Assembly: GCA_023407175.1 (NCBI GenBank)
Contig: JAEYMU010000012.1
Location: 124,001 to 188,000, forward strand
Length of the DNA stretch: 64,000 nt
Direction of reading: 5' to 3'
DNA from: Bacillota bacterium
GTDB taxonomy: Bacteria > Bacillota_A > Clostridia > Lachnospirales > Lachnospiraceae
Below the pieces are notes generated by a model. That model saw only the letters and a list, made by a program, of their open reading frames with translations. It made no database searches and was not told the DNA's origin. Shown piece by piece: positions 33,415 through 42,305 of this stretch. The position numbers and the translations under genes were made by a program. Positions within the stretch are counted from its first letter, which is position 1. Each line of letters starts with the position of its first letter.

Positions 33415-33434
33415 GTAGTAATCACTTACATCTA
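33415..33434. promoter_or_regulatory. Candidate TetR operator at the tetR-che promoter
   Basis: GTAGTAATCACTTACATCTA; it contains GTAA-TCAC-TTAC, an inverted repeat with 4-bp arms. It lies 5 bp downstream of the -10 box and differs by one base from the site at 35349-35368 before the mcp. Confidence 0.7.
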
Positions 33435-33439
33435 GGTAT

Positions 33440-33468
33440 ATTGTACCAGTAATACCGTTATTTGTCAA
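33440..33468 (-). promoter_or_regulatory. Sigma-A promoter of the tetR-che operon
   Basis: Minus-strand TTGACA (33463-33468), 17 bp, TACAAT (33440-33445), about 40 bp before the tetR start. Confidence 0.75.
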
Positions 33469-33521
33469 TCCATGTCCCTTTATGGGTTCTTCGGATCGAA
33501 CTTTACTTTTCAGACTACCCA

Positions 33522-35255
33522 TTAGCCTTTGTCCTGCCGGCTCATGTTTCTTAGCATTTTTAAAACCTCCGGACTGATCTGGTCCATCCCTGCAAAGCCC
33601 CCCGCTGTTCTTTTCAGCTGATATCTGCTGACTGCCTCCTTCAGCATTACTGCCTGGCTGGACAACTCCTCACTGGCGGAAGCACTTTCCTCTGAGGTAG
33701 CTGAATTGGTCTGAACAACCTGGGACACCTGCATAATTCCCTGGTTTATCTGTGCGATACCCATAGCCTGTTCATTGGAAGCAATTGCGATGTCATTAAC
33801 CAGATTGGCTACCTTTTCAACGCCATATACGATACTATTCAAAGCCTCTGCCGTATCCTTGGCAATTCGGGTACCGCCCTCTGTCTTCTTAATCGAGCCT
33901 TCGATCATCTCGGTGGTTTCCCTGGCTGCATTGGCAGAACGGGCGGCCAAATTTCTGACCTCCTCCGCTACAACCGCAAAGCCCTTCCCGTGCTGACCTG
34001 CTCTGGCAGCCTCAACGGCAGCGTTAAGTGCCAGAATATTCGTCTGGAAGGCAATATCATCGATCACCTTGATTACCTGTGAAATACTGGAGGAGGCTTC
34101 GTTGATATCCTCCATTGCCGCAAGCATTTCCTTCATCTGGCTGTTTCCCTGCACAGCATTATTCTTGGCGGTTTCCGCCAGCTTATTTGCCTGATTGGCA
34201 TTCTGTGCATTGATTTCCGTCTGTGAAGCAATCTCTTCCAGTGATGCTGTCAGCTCTTCAATGGAGCTTGCCTGTTCCGTCGTTCCCTGGGATAGTGTGA
34301 TACTTGCATCCGAAACCTGTCTTGCTCCTACTGCCACCTGCTCCGCTGTCGTTGCTATGCCTGATAATAATTCGTTATTGTTATGTACCATTTCATACAG
34401 CTTTTTACCCAGCAAATCCTGTTCGGAACGGATTTCCACCTCCACTGTCAGATCTCCGTCCGCGATCTTTTGTACCGTTAATGCCTGTTTTTTTATATTG
34501 TCTGTCATTTTCTCAAAGGCCTCGTAAAGATTGCCTATTTCATCTCTTCGGTTATTCTCGATACTGACATCCACATCCCCCAGCGCCAGTTGATTGGCAG
34601 CCTCCACAATTCTCTTCACCGGACGGCTGATGGAGCTGGAAATTACAAGCCCCAGTATAATCGAAATTAACACTGCCACGAATATAATAATTGCCATAAA
34701 CAGCTCTGTTTCAAAGGCCAGCTTTGTATTATCCTTGGCTGCCGCATCGGCTGTCTGATTATTATATTCCAGCAAACTTTCCAGATTCGATTTTACATCC
34801 ATTGCGGCCGTATCTGAATCGACAAGTATAATCTGCTTTGCCCTATCCACATCCCCGTCAGTTACAGCTTGGGTTATTTGTGATACATAGCCCTTATAAG
34901 CCTCCCAGTTTGCCGCGAGAACATTGTACTGTTCACGATCCGCCTTATTGTTGATACGCTTCTCATAGCTGCCAAGCAATTCATCTATTGTAGCTACAAA
35001 ACCCTCTATTTTTGTTACTACCTCCTGTCTGGCCTCCTGTGTATCAAGTATCGTCATTTCCAGAGCATTGTATCGCAGTCTCTGAAAGAAGGTTCCCGCA
35101 CTGCTGGAATATTTAATCCCCAGTGTATTCTCCTGATAAAGCGTTTTATCCGCGCTGGCCAGCTTATTCATATTAAGCATGCCGATGATACCAAGAAAAC
35201 CTCCGATTGCTGCAACTACAAGAAATCCGATAATAAGCTTTGCTGCTATTTTCAT
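33522..35255 (-). CDS. Methyl-accepting chemotaxis protein with 4HB sensor domain
   Basis: A 577-residue MCP. Membrane helices at about 7-27 and 185-208 enclose a ~155-residue four-helix-bundle ligand-binding domain. HAMP follows (about 208-260), then a cytoplasmic signalling domain with the tip AFQTNILALNAAVEAARAG. From HAMP to the hairpin it is close to the MCP at 28331, so the two are recent paralogues. ATG at 35253-35255 has AGGAGGAAA. It has its own consensus promoter overlapped by the TetR-like operator. The ligand is unknown. Confidence 0.96.
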   Translation of the reverse strand: MKIAAKLIIGFLVVAAIGGFLGIIGMLNMNKLASADKTLYQENTLGIKYSSSAGTFFQRLRYNALEMTILDTQEARQEVVTKIEGFVATIDELLGSYEKRINNKADREQYNVLAANWEAYKGYVSQITQAVTDGDVDRAKQIILVDSDTAAMDVKSNLESLLEYNNQTADAAAKDNTKLAFETELFMAIIIFVAVLISIILGLVISSSISRPVKRIVEAANQLALGDVDVSIENNRRDEIGNLYEAFEKMTDNIKKQALTVQKIADGDLTVEVEIRSEQDLLGKKLYEMVHNNNELLSGIATTAEQVAVGARQVSDASITLSQGTTEQASSIEELTASLEEIASQTEINAQNANQANKLAETAKNNAVQGNSQMKEMLAAMEDINEASSSISQVIKVIDDIAFQTNILALNAAVEAARAGQHGKGFAVVAEEVRNLAARSANAARETTEMIEGSIKKTEGGTRIAKDTAEALNSIVYGVEKVANLVNDIAIASNEQAMGIAQINQGIMQVSQVVQTNSATSEESASASEELSSQAVMLKEAVSRYQLKRTAGGFAGMDQISPEVLKMLRNMSRQDKG

Positions 35256-35348
35256 AATGATTTCCTCCTTTTTGTTCCGGGGATTTTATCCCGGTATCTC
35301 CTGTGGCGATTTTAGCTATATAGCAATTACCATATTTATACTGCATGA

Positions 35349-35368
35349 GTAGTAATCACTTACACCTA
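35349..35368. promoter_or_regulatory. Candidate TetR operator at the mcp promoter
   Basis: GTAGTAATCACTTACACCTA, 19 of 20 identical to the site before tetR and in the same place relative to the -10 box (7 bp downstream). Confidence 0.7.
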
Positions 35369-35375
35369 TAATTGC

Positions 35376-35404
35376 ATTATAGTAAAATTGCCCATATTTG
35401 TCAA
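35376..35404 (-). promoter_or_regulatory. Consensus sigma-A promoter of mcp
   Basis: Minus-strand TTGACA (35399-35404), 17 bp, TATAAT (35376-35381): a perfect match to the consensus, as expected for a promoter kept off by a repressor. Confidence 0.85.
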
Positions 35405-35453
35405 TATGTGTTTTATCTTGTAATAAAATAATACATTTTTGTGATATATGCAC

Positions 35454-35490
35454 AAAAATAGCGAATACTGTAAACAATACAGCATCCGCT
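35454..35490 (-). terminator. Terminator after hisS
   Basis: AGCGGATGCTGT pairs with ACAGTATTCGCT (two G-U pairs) around ATTGTTT on the minus strand, followed by ATTTTTG. It lies 34 bp past the hisS stop. Confidence 0.75.
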
Positions 35491-35523
35491 ATTTCTAATA
35501 TAATCTTATAATTGGGTAATAAC

Positions 35524-36768
35524 CTATAAAAAGAACTCCGCTATTTGATTTAAGGCAACCTCTGTTTGTTCCCCTGTTTCCATATTCTTAATGGAGGCCT
35601 TGTTGGTACTGATTTCATCTGCACCGATTATGACCGTATTTTTCGCACCGATTTTGTTCGCATATTTCATCTGTGCCTTCACGCTGCGGTCCAGATAGTC
35701 CGTCTCCACAATCACACCTGTGCCTCGAAGCTGTCTTACTAATTGATAGGAAAATGCCTTTGCCTCGGATCCGAGAATCCCCACATACAATTCCACTCCC
35801 GGCTCAGAAGCAAGCTCCACTCCCTCAGCCGCCAGCTCATTAATAATCCGCTCGATTCCGAAGCCAAAGCCCACCGCGGGTATATCCTGCTTTTCATCCA
35901 CCTCATGCATCAGATTATCATATCTTCCTCCGCCACATAGGGTAAAGCCCTCGGCATTTACAAATTCAAATACCGTCTTTGTATAGTAGTCCAGACCTCT
36001 GACGATGCCTGTATCCACTTCAAAGGGAATGTCCAGCTCTGTCAATAATTTCTGCAGCTCTTCAAAATGCCTGCTGCATTCCTCATCCAGATATTCAACT
36101 GTTCTCGGTGCAGCTTTGACAATCTCCTTGCAGGTAGGAACCTTGCAGTCAATGACACGAAGTGGATTCTTAAGCATTCTCTCCCGGCAGGTAGGGCACA
36201 GCTTATCTTCATACTTACGCAGATAATCAAGAAGTGCTTCATTATAAGTTTTCCGGCAGTTCTTACAGCCTATACTGTTGATATGAAGCTTTGCGCCCTT
36301 TAGTCCCAGCTCCTTCATAAATTGGGTTAGCAAAGTAATCAGCTCTACTTCGGCAAGAGGTCCCGGCACACCGAAGATCTCCACTCCAAACTGGTGATGC
36401 TGGCGAAGCCGTCCGCTCTGTGGATTCTCATAACGAAATGCCTGTGTGACATAAAAAAGCTTGGTAGGCTGTGTCTCTGCATACAGGCCGTTCTCCAGAT
36501 ATGCCCGTACCGCACCGGCAGTACCCTCCGGCTTCAGGGTGATGCTCCTGTTGCCTTTATCATCAAAAGTATACATTTCCTTCTGAACGACATCGGTGGT
36601 TTCGCCTACCCCTCTCTGAAACAAAATCGTATGCTCAAAAACAGGGGTTATAATCTCCTTTATATTGTAGGCCTTACATATTCTTCTGGCGGTTTCCTCA
36701 ATTATGGTTCTCTTGTGCATATTAGAACCATACCAGTCCTGTGTACCCTTGGGTCTTTGCGTTATCAT
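35524..36768 (-). CDS. hisS: Histidyl-tRNA synthetase
   Basis: A 414-residue class II synthetase. Motif 1 region lies around [20 protein letters not shown], motif 2 is [19 protein letters not shown], and the histidine motif appears as [15 protein letters not shown], followed by CGGGRYDNL and VGFGFGIER (motif 3). The C-terminal anticodon domain ends near EFFL. It contains a Cys-rich insertion ([19 protein letters not shown]) resembling a zinc site, as in some Firmicute HisRS proteins. ATG at 36766-36768 follows GGAGG. It is preceded by the 51-bp repeats that derive from the hemZ end. Confidence 0.97.
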   Translation of the reverse strand: MITQRPKGTQDWYGSNMHKRTIIEETARRICKAYNIKEIITPVFEHTILFQRGVGETTDVVQKEMYTFDDKGNRSITLKPEGTAGAVRAYLENGLYAETQPTKLFYVTQAFRYENPQSGRLRQHHQFGVEIFGVPGPLAEVELITLLTQFMKELGLKGAKLHINSIGCKNCRKTYNEALLDYLRKYEDKLCPTCRERMLKNPLRVIDCKVPTCKEIVKAAPRTVEYLDEECSRHFEELQKLLTELDIPFEVDTGIVRGLDYYTKTVFEFVNAEGFTLCGGGRYDNLMHEVDEKQDIPAVGFGFGIERIINELAAEGVELASEPGVELYVGILGSEAKAFSYQLVRQLRGTGVIVETDYLDRSVKAQMKYANKIGAKNTVIIGADEISTNKASIKNMETGEQTEVALNQIAEFFL

Positions 36769-36805
36769 ATTTAGTCCTCCGTTCTTATCTATTCTTCTAT
36801 GGGAA

Positions 36806-36947
36806 CTCATAGCATATACCCATTGTTATAAATGAATTTCCGCTTCATAAGAAGCCTTCACAGTATAGCTCCATTATCATAAATAAAATCACGCTTCATA
36901 AGAAGCTCTCACAGTATAGCTCCATTGCCATAAATAAAATCACGCTT
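36806..36947. repeat. 51-bp tandem repeats extending from the 3' end of hemZ
   Basis: Units 36846-36896 and 36897-36947 are ~92% identical; a diverged partial copy lies at about 36806-36845. Unit 36897-36947 contains the last codons and TGA of hemZ. The next unit is a downstream copy that would again encode KRDFIYDNGAIL followed by TGA in the same phase, because 51 is a multiple of three. The diverged copy still reads [12 protein letters not shown] then TGA. Confidence 0.9.
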
Positions 36948-38372
36948 CTTTGATATCATCTCGTCGATTCTGGCAATATAGTCAGTTATACTCTTTACAT
37001 TATCCACCCGTTCTAAACGGTTTTCCTCATGAAATACGAACTTTGACATTCCACCCGCTCCCAGTGCCAGGATTGTCTGTTTTTCTTCCATGATAAGAAT
37101 ATTATAAAGTCCTTCCCTGCCATATCTTGCATAGCCGATATTCTCAAGGTTTTCCGCCATATTCTTCTGCCGGTAGAGATAGTAAGGAAGATAGTCGTTC
37201 TCATCTGCAAACCGGATAGTCTCCTTAAGCATTGCACTCACTCCAAAGGCCTTCCTGGTGCTATATTCGTCCTTTTGGATATTCAGCCTGGCAGCTCTTT
37301 TGATTGCCAGCGTATGCACAGTCAGGCTGTCGGGATTTAAAGTCCTGATCTGGCCTAAGGTATCCGCAACATCCTCCGGCCTTTCCGCAGGCAATCCGAT
37401 GATGATATCCATATTGATATTATGGTGTCCTGTTTCCCTTGCAAGATAAAAGGCCTTCTTTATATCCTCTACGGTATGGTTCCTTCCGATCAAATCCAGA
37501 GTTTTTTGCTGCATGCTCTGGGGATTGATGGATATCCGGTCGACTCCCCATTTTTTTAATACCTCCAGCTTATCCTTCGTGATGCTGTCAGGTCTTCCGG
37601 CCTCTACGCAAAATTCCCTCACATGGGTAAAATCAAATTTATCTCTTATCAATCCAAGCAGACGGTCAAGCTGATCTGCTGTTAAGGTGGTGGGAGTTCC
37701 TCCGCCAAGGTAAACTGTGGTTAGCTTCTTATCCGGAAGGCAGGCGGCACCGAACAAAATTTCCTTCTCCAGTGCAACAAGATAAGGCTCGACATAATCA
37801 TGAAATTTCGTAACCGAATAGGAAGGAAAGGAACAATACAGGCATGTTGTGGGACAAAAGGGAATTCCGATGTACAGGCTGTAGCCCCTTTTGTAATCAA
37901 GTGCCCTTAATATATCCAGTTCTCTCTCTGCTATCTGGATACTCAAAGCAATTTTGTCCGCACAGCACAGATATTCCTCCTTCATCCGCTCCTGAATCAG
38001 AGTGTAGTCCCAGCCCTGTTCCAGCAGCTCATAAACCAGCTTTGTCGGACGGATTCCGGTCAGGATTCCCCAGGGAAGCTCCTTTCCTGTTTCCTCTGAA
38101 AGCAATTGATAAAGGAACCGCTTCATTGCATTCTTATACTGGGGCTTAGGCAAGCCGGAAGCCAGCTGCAATGTCCTGGTACCTGGTCCGCTTCGCCCGA
38201 GGGAATAAAAAATCTGCAGCTCTCTTACAGTAATCTGCAGCTCCATCCAGAGCAATTGCTCTTTCTCCTGGTTGTCGCGTAATATTTGAATTGTTTCCTC
38301 TGGATAGAATGCCTTAACCAGAGGATAGATATCATTTTCATAAGCCGGATCTGATAATCGTATTGTAATCAT
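36909..38372 (-). CDS. hemZ: Coproporphyrinogen dehydrogenase-like radical SAM protein HemZ
   Basis: A 487-residue HemZ with the radical SAM cluster motif CPTTCLYCSFPSY near 170-182, then GGGTPT and NINMDIIIGLPAE. The N-terminal ~160 residues are the extra domain that separates HemZ from HemN. The family is annotated as oxygen-independent coproporphyrinogen III dehydrogenase, but activity in clostridia is uncertain, since no other haem gene is seen here. ATG at 38370-38372 has AGGGG upstream. The last 13 codons lie in the tandem repeat, so the C-terminus KRDFIYGNGAIL may itself be a repeat product. Confidence 0.93.
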   Translation of the reverse strand: MITIRLSDPAYENDIYPLVKAFYPEETIQILRDNQEKEQLLWMELQITVRELQIFYSLGRSGPGTRTLQLASGLPKPQYKNAMKRFLYQLLSEETGKELPWGILTGIRPTKLVYELLEQGWDYTLIQERMKEEYLCCADKIALSIQIAERELDILRALDYKRGYSLYIGIPFCPTTCLYCSFPSYSVTKFHDYVEPYLVALEKEILFGAACLPDKKLTTVYLGGGTPTTLTADQLDRLLGLIRDKFDFTHVREFCVEAGRPDSITKDKLEVLKKWGVDRISINPQSMQQKTLDLIGRNHTVEDIKKAFYLARETGHHNINMDIIIGLPAERPEDVADTLGQIRTLNPDSLTVHTLAIKRAARLNIQKDEYSTRKAFGVSAMLKETIRFADENDYLPYYLYRQKNMAENLENIGYARYGREGLYNILIMEEKQTILALGAGGMSKFVFHEENRLERVDNVKSITDYIARIDEMISKKRDFIYGNGAIL

Positions 38373-38386
38373 TCTTATACCCCTGC

Positions 38387-38445
38387 ATATCACAAGCTTG
38401 CTTGTGATATTGCTTCAACAAATAGTTTGAAAGGTACTTTCAAAC
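38387..38445. repeat. Two hairpins between the MBL hydrolase and hemZ
   Basis: ATATCACAAG-CTTG-CTTGTGATAT (38387-38410) and GTTTGAAAG-GTA-CTTTCAAAC (38425-38445), both perfect. They have no T-tails and resemble the palindromic elements elsewhere in the window, sharing the AAGC-NN-GCTT core. Confidence 0.6.
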
Positions 38446-38475
38446 CTGCTCCCATCCCAAAGTGTGAAACACGCT

Positions 38476-39108
38476 TTAGGATAAATAGATATTATTGTGC
38501 CGTTCATGTCCGATGGTTGTTGAATCCCCATGCCCCGGGTAAACCTTCACCTGATCCTCAAGCAGCATAAGCTTATCACGGATGGATGCAATCAAGGCAT
38601 TGCCGTCTGCAGTCGGTAAATCCCATCTTCCGACTGTTTCACGAAACAGGGTATCCCCGCTGATTAAAATCTCATGCTCCATAAAATAATAGCAGGCACC
38701 TCCTGCCGTATGTCCGGGTGTATGGATTACTTTTATTTTAAAACCGGCCAGTTCAAACTCCTGCTGATCCTTCAATAGGATATCGGGAACAAGGCTTATA
38801 TCCCTTCCTACATGACTGGAGCAATTCAAATCAGGATTCTTTAATAGCCGGGCCTCTGTCTCCTGGGCATAAATCTTTACCTGGGTTTTGGCCACAAGTT
38901 CCGGTGCGGCCAGTATATGGTCAAAATGACCGTGTGTGAGAAGAATTCCTTTGCACACGAGGTCATTTTCCGTTAAATATTGTTCGATTCTTCCCGCTTC
39001 ATCCGCCGGGTCTACTACAATAGCTTCCCTGTTTTCTCCGTTACTAATAATATAGCACCTGGTGCGCGCGATGCCAAGCACCAGGGCTTTCATTCTGAAT
39101 TCACTCAT
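38476..39108 (-). CDS. Metallo-beta-lactamase-fold hydrolase (glyoxalase II-like)
   Basis: A 210-residue MBL-fold metalloenzyme of the YcbL/GloB type. Metal ligands appear in THGHFDH, in HTPGHTAGG and in SGDTLF, with a C-terminal PGHGDSTTIGHE. The family contains hydroxyacylglutathione hydrolase-like enzymes and other thioester hydrolases; the substrate is unknown. GAGG precedes the ATG at 39106-39108. It lies in the rel-MBL-hemZ-hisS gene order that is common in clostridia. Confidence 0.9.
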   Translation of the reverse strand: MSEFRMKALVLGIARTRCYIISNGENREAIVVDPADEAGRIEQYLTENDLVCKGILLTHGHFDHILAAPELVAKTQVKIYAQETEARLLKNPDLNCSSHVGRDISLVPDILLKDQQEFELAGFKIKVIHTPGHTAGGACYYFMEHEILISGDTLFRETVGRWDLPTADGNALIASIRDKLMLLEDQVKVYPGHGDSTTIGHERHNNIYLS

Positions 39109-39236
39109 ATACTTTCCTCATTCCCTCATATCCGGACACATCCGATGTACCATATCATGTCCTTATATAAACTGTGCGGTTCACCTGATTGTCAGCAAAA
39201 CATGCTAGTGCACTGACCGCCTGACATCTTGGCTAA

Positions 39237-41519
39237 TTAGCCTGCAGTACGTTCAATATCAAGCACACTTTCCACGTTACGGATTTTTGAAATAATTTCA
39301 TTCAGCTGTTCCTTGCTGCCAATATCAAAGCCCACACTGATCGTCGCGGTCCCCTGCTTGCTTGTTCTGACATTCATTGAGGTAACATCAATCTTATTCT
39401 CTGTCAGAACCTTGGATACATCCACCAGGACACCGGTTCGATTATTGGCGTAAATTTTTATCTCTGCACTATAAACACCGCCGGAGGCTTTACCGTCCAC
39501 AACGTTCCACTCTGCATCGATCAGCCTTACCCTGTCCTCCTCCGGAAGATTCATCACGTTAATACAGTCTGTCCGGTGGATGGATACACCTCTTCCTCTT
39601 GTAACAAAGCCGACGATTTCATCTCCCGGTACCGGGCTGCAGCATTTGGAAAAACGCACCGCCACATCATGGATACCTTCTACGACAATACCGCTCTTTG
39701 ACTTCTTCTGGGGCACCTTTTCCTTAATTTCAGATACGGACTCCAGGACATTTTCGTCGGTAATCTCTTTCTTATGCTTTTTATTGTATTCCTCTAAAAG
39801 CCGATTAACAATCTGGCCTTCCTTTAAGCCTCCATGGCCGACTGCGGCAAGCACGGACTCCCAATCCCGGAAACCGTATTTGCGGATGACCACATTCATA
39901 AATTCAGGCTTTACGATATCACTTGCAACAATACTCTTCGCCTTACAATAAGCGATAATCAGTTCCTTGCCCTTGGTTTTATTATCCTCTTTCAGCTCGG
40001 TTTTAAACCACTGGTTGATTTTATTCTTCGCCTGGGTGCTCTTTACAATAGCTAGCCAGTCACGGCTTGGCCCCTTGGAATTTTGTGAGGTCAGGATTTC
40101 AATGCGGTCACCGTTCTGTATGACATAATCAATGGGTTCCAGCTTACCGTTAACCCTGGCGCCGATCATCTTATTCCCGACTGCACTATGGATGCTGTAG
40201 GCAAAATCAATCGGATTGGAGCCGGCAGGCAGCGTCTTAACATCTCCGGTTGGTGTAAATGCATACACACTTTCGGAAAACAAGTCAAAATCATTCTTAA
40301 TCAGGCTTAAGAATTCCTTATTATCGGACATATCCTTCTGCCATTCCAGCACCTGGCGAAGCCAGGTCAGCTTCTCTTCCTCGGAATTGGCAACGCCGCT
40401 TTTCCCATCCTGTCCCTCCTTGTACTTCCAATGGGCAGCAATTCCGTACTCAGCGGTACGGTGCATCTCAAAGGTACGAATCTGTATCTCAAAGGGGGTT
40501 CCCTTCGGACCAATCAGCGTCGTATGAAGAGACTGGTACATATTCGGCTTCGGCATGGCAATATAATCCTTGAAACGGCCGGGAATCGGCTTATACATCT
40601 CATGGATAACACCAAGCGCCGCATAACAGTCCTTTACTGAATCTACGATAATTCTGACTGCAAATAAATCATAAATCTGGTCCAGTGTTTTATTCTGATT
40701 CACCATCTTTTTATAAATACTGAAGAAGTGTTTGATCCGACCGTCAACCTTGGCCTCAATTCCAGCCTCTTCAATGTGTGTTCTGACTTCACCTACAATA
40801 TCGTCGATGTAGGCCTGGCGCTCACTTCTTTTTGTGGAGATTTTTTCTGTTAACTCTTTATATGCCTCCGGCTCCAGATACTTTAAGGACAAGTCATCCA
40901 GCTCAATCTTTATCTTGCTGATACCAAGCCTTTGTGCAATCGGAGCATAGATTTCCATAGTTTCTCTTGCTGTTTCCTTTTGCTTCTCCGGCAGCTTGTA
41001 TTTCAGCGTGCGCATATTATGAAGCCGATCGGCAAGCTTTATCAGTATCACTCTGATATCCTTTGCCATCGCCAGGAACATTTTTCTTAGATTCTCCGCC
41101 TGGAGCTCTACCTTATCCATATTCAGTCTGGTTAACTTTGTAACACCATCTACTAACAGGGCTATTTCCGGGGAAAACATCTCCTCGATCTGCTCAATGG
41201 TATAATCCGTATCCTCTACGACATCATGGAGAATTCCGGCAATAATGCTTTCCTTATCCAGCTCCAGTTCAGCAAGAATTTTTGCGACACATAACGGATG
41301 GATAATATATGGTTCACCGGATTTACGCAGCTGATCCCTGTGGGCTACATCTGCGATCTGGTATGCCTTTTCCACCAGGGTTATATCAGCGGAAGGGTGA
41401 TAGCTTCTGATTTTCTCAATCAGCTCCTTATAGAGAATCTCTGGAGCAGTAAAATCAGCAGGCACAGTGGTAGCCGCCATTATGCTTGTATCGTAGCCTG
41501 ATTCTTTATTCTCCTCCAT
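39237..41519 (-). CDS. rel: Bifunctional (p)ppGpp synthetase/hydrolase
   Basis: A 760-residue Rel/SpoT protein. The HD hydrolase domain (HRDQLRKSGEPYIIHP, ILHDVVEDTDY) keeps its metal-binding residues. The synthetase domain has RFKDYIAMPKPNMYQSLHT. TGS follows (YAFTPTGDVKTLPAGSNPIDFAYSIH is the start; shortest core TPTGDVKTLPAGSNP), then the zinc-finger region with FSKCCSPVPGDE and a C-terminal ACT domain. It makes and degrades the stringent-response alarmone. I chose the ATG at 41517-41519; an ATG 18 nt upstream is possible. It follows apt, the usual clostridial order recJ-apt-rel. Confidence 0.96.
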   Translation of the reverse strand: MEENKESGYDTSIMAATTVPADFTAPEILYKELIEKIRSYHPSADITLVEKAYQIADVAHRDQLRKSGEPYIIHPLCVAKILAELELDKESIIAGILHDVVEDTDYTIEQIEEMFSPEIALLVDGVTKLTRLNMDKVELQAENLRKMFLAMAKDIRVILIKLADRLHNMRTLKYKLPEKQKETARETMEIYAPIAQRLGISKIKIELDDLSLKYLEPEAYKELTEKISTKRSERQAYIDDIVGEVRTHIEEAGIEAKVDGRIKHFFSIYKKMVNQNKTLDQIYDLFAVRIIVDSVKDCYAALGVIHEMYKPIPGRFKDYIAMPKPNMYQSLHTTLIGPKGTPFEIQIRTFEMHRTAEYGIAAHWKYKEGQDGKSGVANSEEEKLTWLRQVLEWQKDMSDNKEFLSLIKNDFDLFSESVYAFTPTGDVKTLPAGSNPIDFAYSIHSAVGNKMIGARVNGKLEPIDYVIQNGDRIEILTSQNSKGPSRDWLAIVKSTQAKNKINQWFKTELKEDNKTKGKELIIAYCKAKSIVASDIVKPEFMNVVIRKYGFRDWESVLAAVGHGGLKEGQIVNRLLEEYNKKHKKEITDENVLESVSEIKEKVPQKKSKSGIVVEGIHDVAVRFSKCCSPVPGDEIVGFVTRGRGVSIHRTDCINVMNLPEEDRVRLIDAEWNVVDGKASGGVYSAEIKIYANNRTGVLVDVSKVLTENKIDVTSMNVRTSKQGTATISVGFDIGSKEQLNEIISKIRNVESVLDIERTAG

Positions 41520-41612
41520 GACATCACCACCCTTCATTGTAAATTCCATAGCCTACCGGTCCCATCCTATCATATTCTCATTATTTTCCCAATCTGGCAT
41601 TTCGGTCTGTCT

Positions 41613-42137
41613 TTATTTTCCATCATATTGGATAACTGCATCCACATTATATTCGCTCAGCTTTTCGCGGCCCTTCAATCCCTTCAGTTCCATCAGAAAG
41701 ATTATCTTAACTACTTCACCGCCAAGCAGTTCAATCAGCTTGGTGATCGCTTCGATGGTTCCGCCGGTGGCAATCAGATCATCTACAATAACAACCTTCT
41801 GACCGGGTTTGATTGCGTCCTTGTGAATCTCTATCGTTGCCCTGCCATACTCCAGATCATAATCCATGGAGATGGTCTCACAGGGTAATTTTCCTTTTTT
41901 ACGAATCGGTATAAATGCCTTATTCAGGTTATATGCAATCGGTACGCCAAAAATAAAACCTCTGGATTCCGGTCCTATAATCATGTCAAATTCCAGTCCC
42001 TCTAAAAGCTCCTGCATCCGGTCGATTGCAAGCCTAAGGCCGTCCTTATCCTGCAGCACACTGGTTACATCACGGAAGACAATACCAGGTTCGGGAAAAT
42101 CCGGAATGCTTCTTACATAGCTTTCTAACTCTTTCAT
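41613..42137 (-). CDS. apt: Adenine phosphoribosyltransferase
   Basis: A 174-residue APRT converting adenine and PRPP to AMP. The PRPP motif is VVIVDDLIATGGTIEA near 120-135, and IIGPESRGFIFG and RKKGKLPCETIS are the other family motifs. ATG at 42135-42137 fits the family start; the frame is open 21 codons further. It sits between recJ and rel. Confidence 0.96.
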   Translation of the reverse strand: MKELESYVRSIPDFPEPGIVFRDVTSVLQDKDGLRLAIDRMQELLEGLEFDMIIGPESRGFIFGVPIAYNLNKAFIPIRKKGKLPCETISMDYDLEYGRATIEIHKDAIKPGQKVVIVDDLIATGGTIEAITKLIELLGGEVVKIIFLMELKGLKGREKLSEYNVDAVIQYDGK

Positions 42138-42305
42138 ATCACAACCATACCTTTCTCCATGTCTTTCAGGCATTTTAGAGCTTTCAGACCTGACAGGCAA
42201 TTTATTTGCTAATTATATCACTAGTATGAATAATTCGTAAAGAATATTTCTCCATCCTATGTAAAAAATGCGTCAAAATGACATTTCCACCACAATTAAT
42301 GGGGA

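Noticed and set aside
36806..36947. 51-bp repeats considered as a coding extension of hemZ
   Set aside because: Every unit contains an in-frame TGA, so a longer protein would require stop readthrough; kept as a repeat finding only.
39580..39951. 123-codon plus-strand frame inside rel
   Set aside because: Antisense to the conserved C-terminal region of Rel; no independent coding signals.
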